Below, piece by piece: positions 62,418-64,000 of a stretch of 64,000 bases of DNA. The stretch comes from an uncultured Acidiferrobacteraceae bacterium (GTDB lineage Bacteria; Pseudomonadota; Gammaproteobacteria; Acidiferrobacterales; SZUA-150): NCBI GenBank assembly GCA_913009895.1, contig CAJVXY010000006.1:35455-99454 (forward strand), given 5' to 3'. The position numbers and the translations under genes are program-made. Each line of letters opens with the position of its first letter. Position 1 is the first letter of the stretch. The notes below the pieces were generated by a model. The model saw nothing but the letters and a program-made list of their open reading frames with translations, did not search any database and was not told the DNA's origin.

Positions 62418-63215
62418 TTCAAATGTAGGCGTATCATCTATTTGTGGTTTAACAGTTTTAGTCTTTGTTTTAGCTCTTGCTTGTTTTTTAGCAAATTTAT
62501 TTACTTGCTTAATCGCCTCAACACCTGCTTCACTTTCAAGTGTTTCGCGCTTTATTACTTCGCCTTTAATGAGGTTGCTGATTTCCTCGGTATCAACTTT
62601 TATGCCTGGCTTTAGCTTGCGTAGCTCTTTGCGTACAGCATTAGTAACGGATTCAGTTAGTAGTAATGCGGCTACAGTATAGCGGTTTACAGATTGTCTA
62701 TACTCATAATAGTCACCTATGAGATCTTTTTGGACACCGCGCTTACATAGCAAAAACAATAGTTCTTGTTGCTCTTTCTGTTTTGGGTTTATTTCTGTGA
62801 AATCAATAGAGAAAATTCTTTGATTTTGTACTTTGCTTTCTAGGCTAACACGATGTATTTCCCATTTCATACCATTTGTTAATACAACCCATTTAATGCC
62901 TTCTCTAGATGCATAATTTACAGCTTGTTTTAGGTGCTTGTCATTCAGATCAAGACCGATAGCTTTAACCTCAATTAAATATTCAATTCTTTTATTTGTT
63001 TTAATAGCAAGATCACAGTATGTGCCTTGAATGCCATATTCTCTTGTTATATCCGAGTATTTATCGAATCCGAAAATTTCTTCTAGCATGTCTGTTATGA
63101 TTGTTACAGTATCTGATTCGTTTACATCTCTTTCCTTGGCTTTAGCCAATATTTTCTTGAACTTTGGTACTGTGCTTGTTAACCGTTTTACAACTGCTGT
63201 TGGAATATTGCTCAT
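62412..63215 (-). CDS. cassette HsdR-N-like (type I restriction R subunit) nuclease domain protein
   Basis: 267 residues. PD-(D/E)xK site: YCDLAIKTNKRIEYLIEVKA (Asp, then E-x-K). This is the isolated N-terminal nuclease domain of type I R subunits, with no helicase motor after it. C-terminal half is lysine-rich. Such stand-alone forms occur in defence islands. AAAGGAGG before the ATG; stop in attC 12. Confidence 0.82.
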   Translation of the reverse strand: MSNIPTAVVKRLTSTVPKFKKILAKAKERDVNESDTVTIITDMLEEIFGFDKYSDITREYGIQGTYCDLAIKTNKRIEYLIEVKAIGLDLNDKHLKQAVNYASREGIKWVVLTNGMKWEIHRVSLESKVQNQRIFSIDFTEINPKQKEQQELLFLLCKRGVQKDLIGDYYEYRQSVNRYTVAALLLTESVTNAVRKELRKLKPGIKVDTEEISNLIKGEVIKRETLESEAGVEAIKQVNKFAKKQARAKTKTKTVKPQIDDTPTFEH

Positions 63216-63246
63216 AAATCCTCCTTTTCTGAAATTTTGTTTTGAA

Positions 63247-63348
63247 CACTAACGACGAGTTAAACGGCAATTACACGCAAGCAAAGCGCGCGGGTAATTT
63301 TCCGAGCCGTGCATGGTAATGCACGGTGGTTTCAACGTCTTGTTATAG
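63247..63348 (-). other. attC site 13
   Basis: CACTAAC...GTTATAG, 102 bases, with an inner GCATGGTAATGC hairpin. Confidence 0.9.
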
Positions 63349-63349
63349 C

Positions 63350-63754
63350 TCATGCTGTTTCAATGCTCTCAATTGATTTTTTTACTTCCATTGGGTTGTC
63401 TATGTTTTTATAAACAAGATCACTGATTCCTCTACCCGTTACTTTTATTGAACCGAAGCCAAGCATTCGACCAATGACGCCTTGAATTATTTCTACAGTT
63501 TCAATAGAGGACATTTTCATTTCTTCCGATTTTCGACTGATAATTCCAGTTTTTAATATTGCTCGTTTATTCGTTATGCCCTGTTCAATGCTTCTTAGTT
63601 TTAAATATTCCCATAAGACGAGGATTAAAGTAATGCCGAGGGTTGGGATAGCTAAAATCGCCCAAATAATCATTGGAATTTTTGAGAACCAATGCAGCTT
63701 GAATAGCTCTTTAATTTCTTCACCATCTGATAATGATTCTTCAATGTATGACAT
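63350..63754 (-). CDS. cassette bacterial PH-domain (bPH2/YdbS-like) membrane protein
   Basis: 134 residues. Two TM helices (about 26-50) then a bPH2 domain: QGITNKRAILKTGIISRKSEEM, SIETVEIIQGVIGRMLGFG. GGAGAAA precedes the ATG. Role of such proteins is unclear; inner membrane. Confidence 0.85.
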   Translation of the reverse strand: MSYIEESLSDGEEIKELFKLHWFSKIPMIIWAILAIPTLGITLILVLWEYLKLRSIEQGITNKRAILKTGIISRKSEEMKMSSIETVEIIQGVIGRMLGFGSIKVTGRGISDLVYKNIDNPMEVKKSIESIETA

Positions 63755-63774
63755 TTAATTTCTCCGTTTTTGAG

Positions 63775-63874
63775 TTATAACGTCTCCCATCAGCCGCTGG
63801 CAAAAGTGGCGCGCATTTTTTCGACAGCAAAAATCGCGACACTTTTGGCAGTCTGCTGGATGAGCTTGTTAGCC
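63775..63874 (-). other. attC site 14 (rightmost in window)
   Basis: TTATAAC...GTTAGCC, 100 bases; inner arm AAAAGTGGCG...CGCGACACTTTT. The array continues past 64000. Confidence 0.9.
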
Positions 63875-63879
63875 TGCGG

Positions 63880-63907
63880 TTGATTGTGACTGCATATATG
63901 CTATCAT
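63880..63907 (+). promoter_or_regulatory. putative promoter of the PIN-toxin cassette gene
   Basis: TTGATT (63880), 16-base spacer, TATCAT (63902-63907), reading + against the array. The ATG follows 7 bases after the -10, so the transcript could be leaderless. An alternative -10 is TATATG at 63895. Confidence 0.35.
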
Positions 63908-63913
63908 AACACC

Positions 63914-64000
63914 ATGACTGACACAGTAGTTATTGATACCAGCGTCCTTATAAGTGCCTTGATCGGTGCCCAGGGGCCAAGTCGGAAAATCATACGAATG
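63914..64000 (+). CDS. PIN-family toxin, N-terminal part (cut by window edge)
   Basis: 29 codons visible: MTDTVVIDTSVLISALIGAQ, then GPSRKIIRM. V-I-D-T-S-V-L-I-S-A is the first strand and catalytic Asp of the COG1569-type PIN toxins. It is the only gene in the array reading on +, and lies right after attC 14. A paired antitoxin cannot be seen. Confidence 0.75.
   Translation, partial: MTDTVVIDTSVLISALIGAQGPSRKIIRM

Noticed and set aside
1..64000. CRISPR array
   Set aside because: No regularly spaced direct repeats with unique spacers; the regular repeats at the right end are attC sites.
1..64000. tRNA or rRNA genes
   Set aside because: No cloverleaf with a GTTCGAATC-type arm and no rRNA-like stretch were found by eye; a covariance search was not possible.

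Overview
The window looks like a stretch of gammaproteobacterial chromosome. The housekeeping genes (typA, a class I DAHP synthase, yajQ, trhO, clsB, msrA, rsgA), the strong Shine-Dalgarno sites and the several c-di-GMP proteins all fit that. Species cannot be read from the sequence. No rRNA or tRNA gene was recognised by eye.

Layout. (1) 1-2136: an integron-cassette-like edge read on the + strand. It holds one intact attC, an exported hypothetical protein, an IS3 OrfA/RelE relic, an NfsB-type nitroreductase and two degraded attC-like sites. (2) 2137-3345: an IS110-family element with a structured upstream region that may encode its bridge RNA. (3) 3393-9100: a divergent CDP-alcohol transferase/cytidylyltransferase pair, a VapBC-type toxin-antitoxin pair, an HTH-GHKL ATPase-DUF4325 regulator with three spaced operator-like repeats, a CPA2 antiporter, and ydcF/yqcC-like genes. 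(4) 10165-15552: a five-gene operon (LolA-like periplasmic protein, two FtsX/MacB-type permeases, a LolD-like ATPase, an outer-membrane barrel). It looks like a complete trans-envelope lipid or lipoprotein route and is the best backbone candidate for an undescribed system. (5) 15549-36049: mixed backbone with a PQQ-type dehydrogenase homologue, PilZ, a diguanylate cyclase coupled to a PhnD-like binding protein, typA, DAHP synthase, arsC plus aquaporin, a K+ channel, a SulP transporter with a large insertion, HD-GYP and yajQ. (6) 36119-53918: a DUF4382 lipoprotein, an ECF sigma factor operon (repeat protein, sigma, DUF3619-like, small exported protein, DUF3106, barrel protein), clsB, trhO, an Atm1-type ABC exporter, msrA, rsgA and others.

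(7) 53934-64000 is a cassette array of a chromosomal integron: fourteen attC sites in 10 kb, all in the same orientation, with cassette genes almost all on the - strand. Contents are two toxin-antitoxin pairs, a two-TM winged-helix protein, a TIGR02391 protein, a voltage-gated-type K+ channel, a large PIN-domain protein, an HsdR-N-like nuclease domain, a PH-domain protein and several lipoproteins. The attC polarity puts attI and intI to the right, outside the window. The attC at the left edge has the opposite polarity, so two cassette regions face each other across about 52 kb of backbone.

Palindromic intergenic repeats (two hairpin families seen twice each, plus a 153-bp nested palindrome) are scattered through the backbone. 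Functions are read from recognised motifs and family memory; no database search was run.
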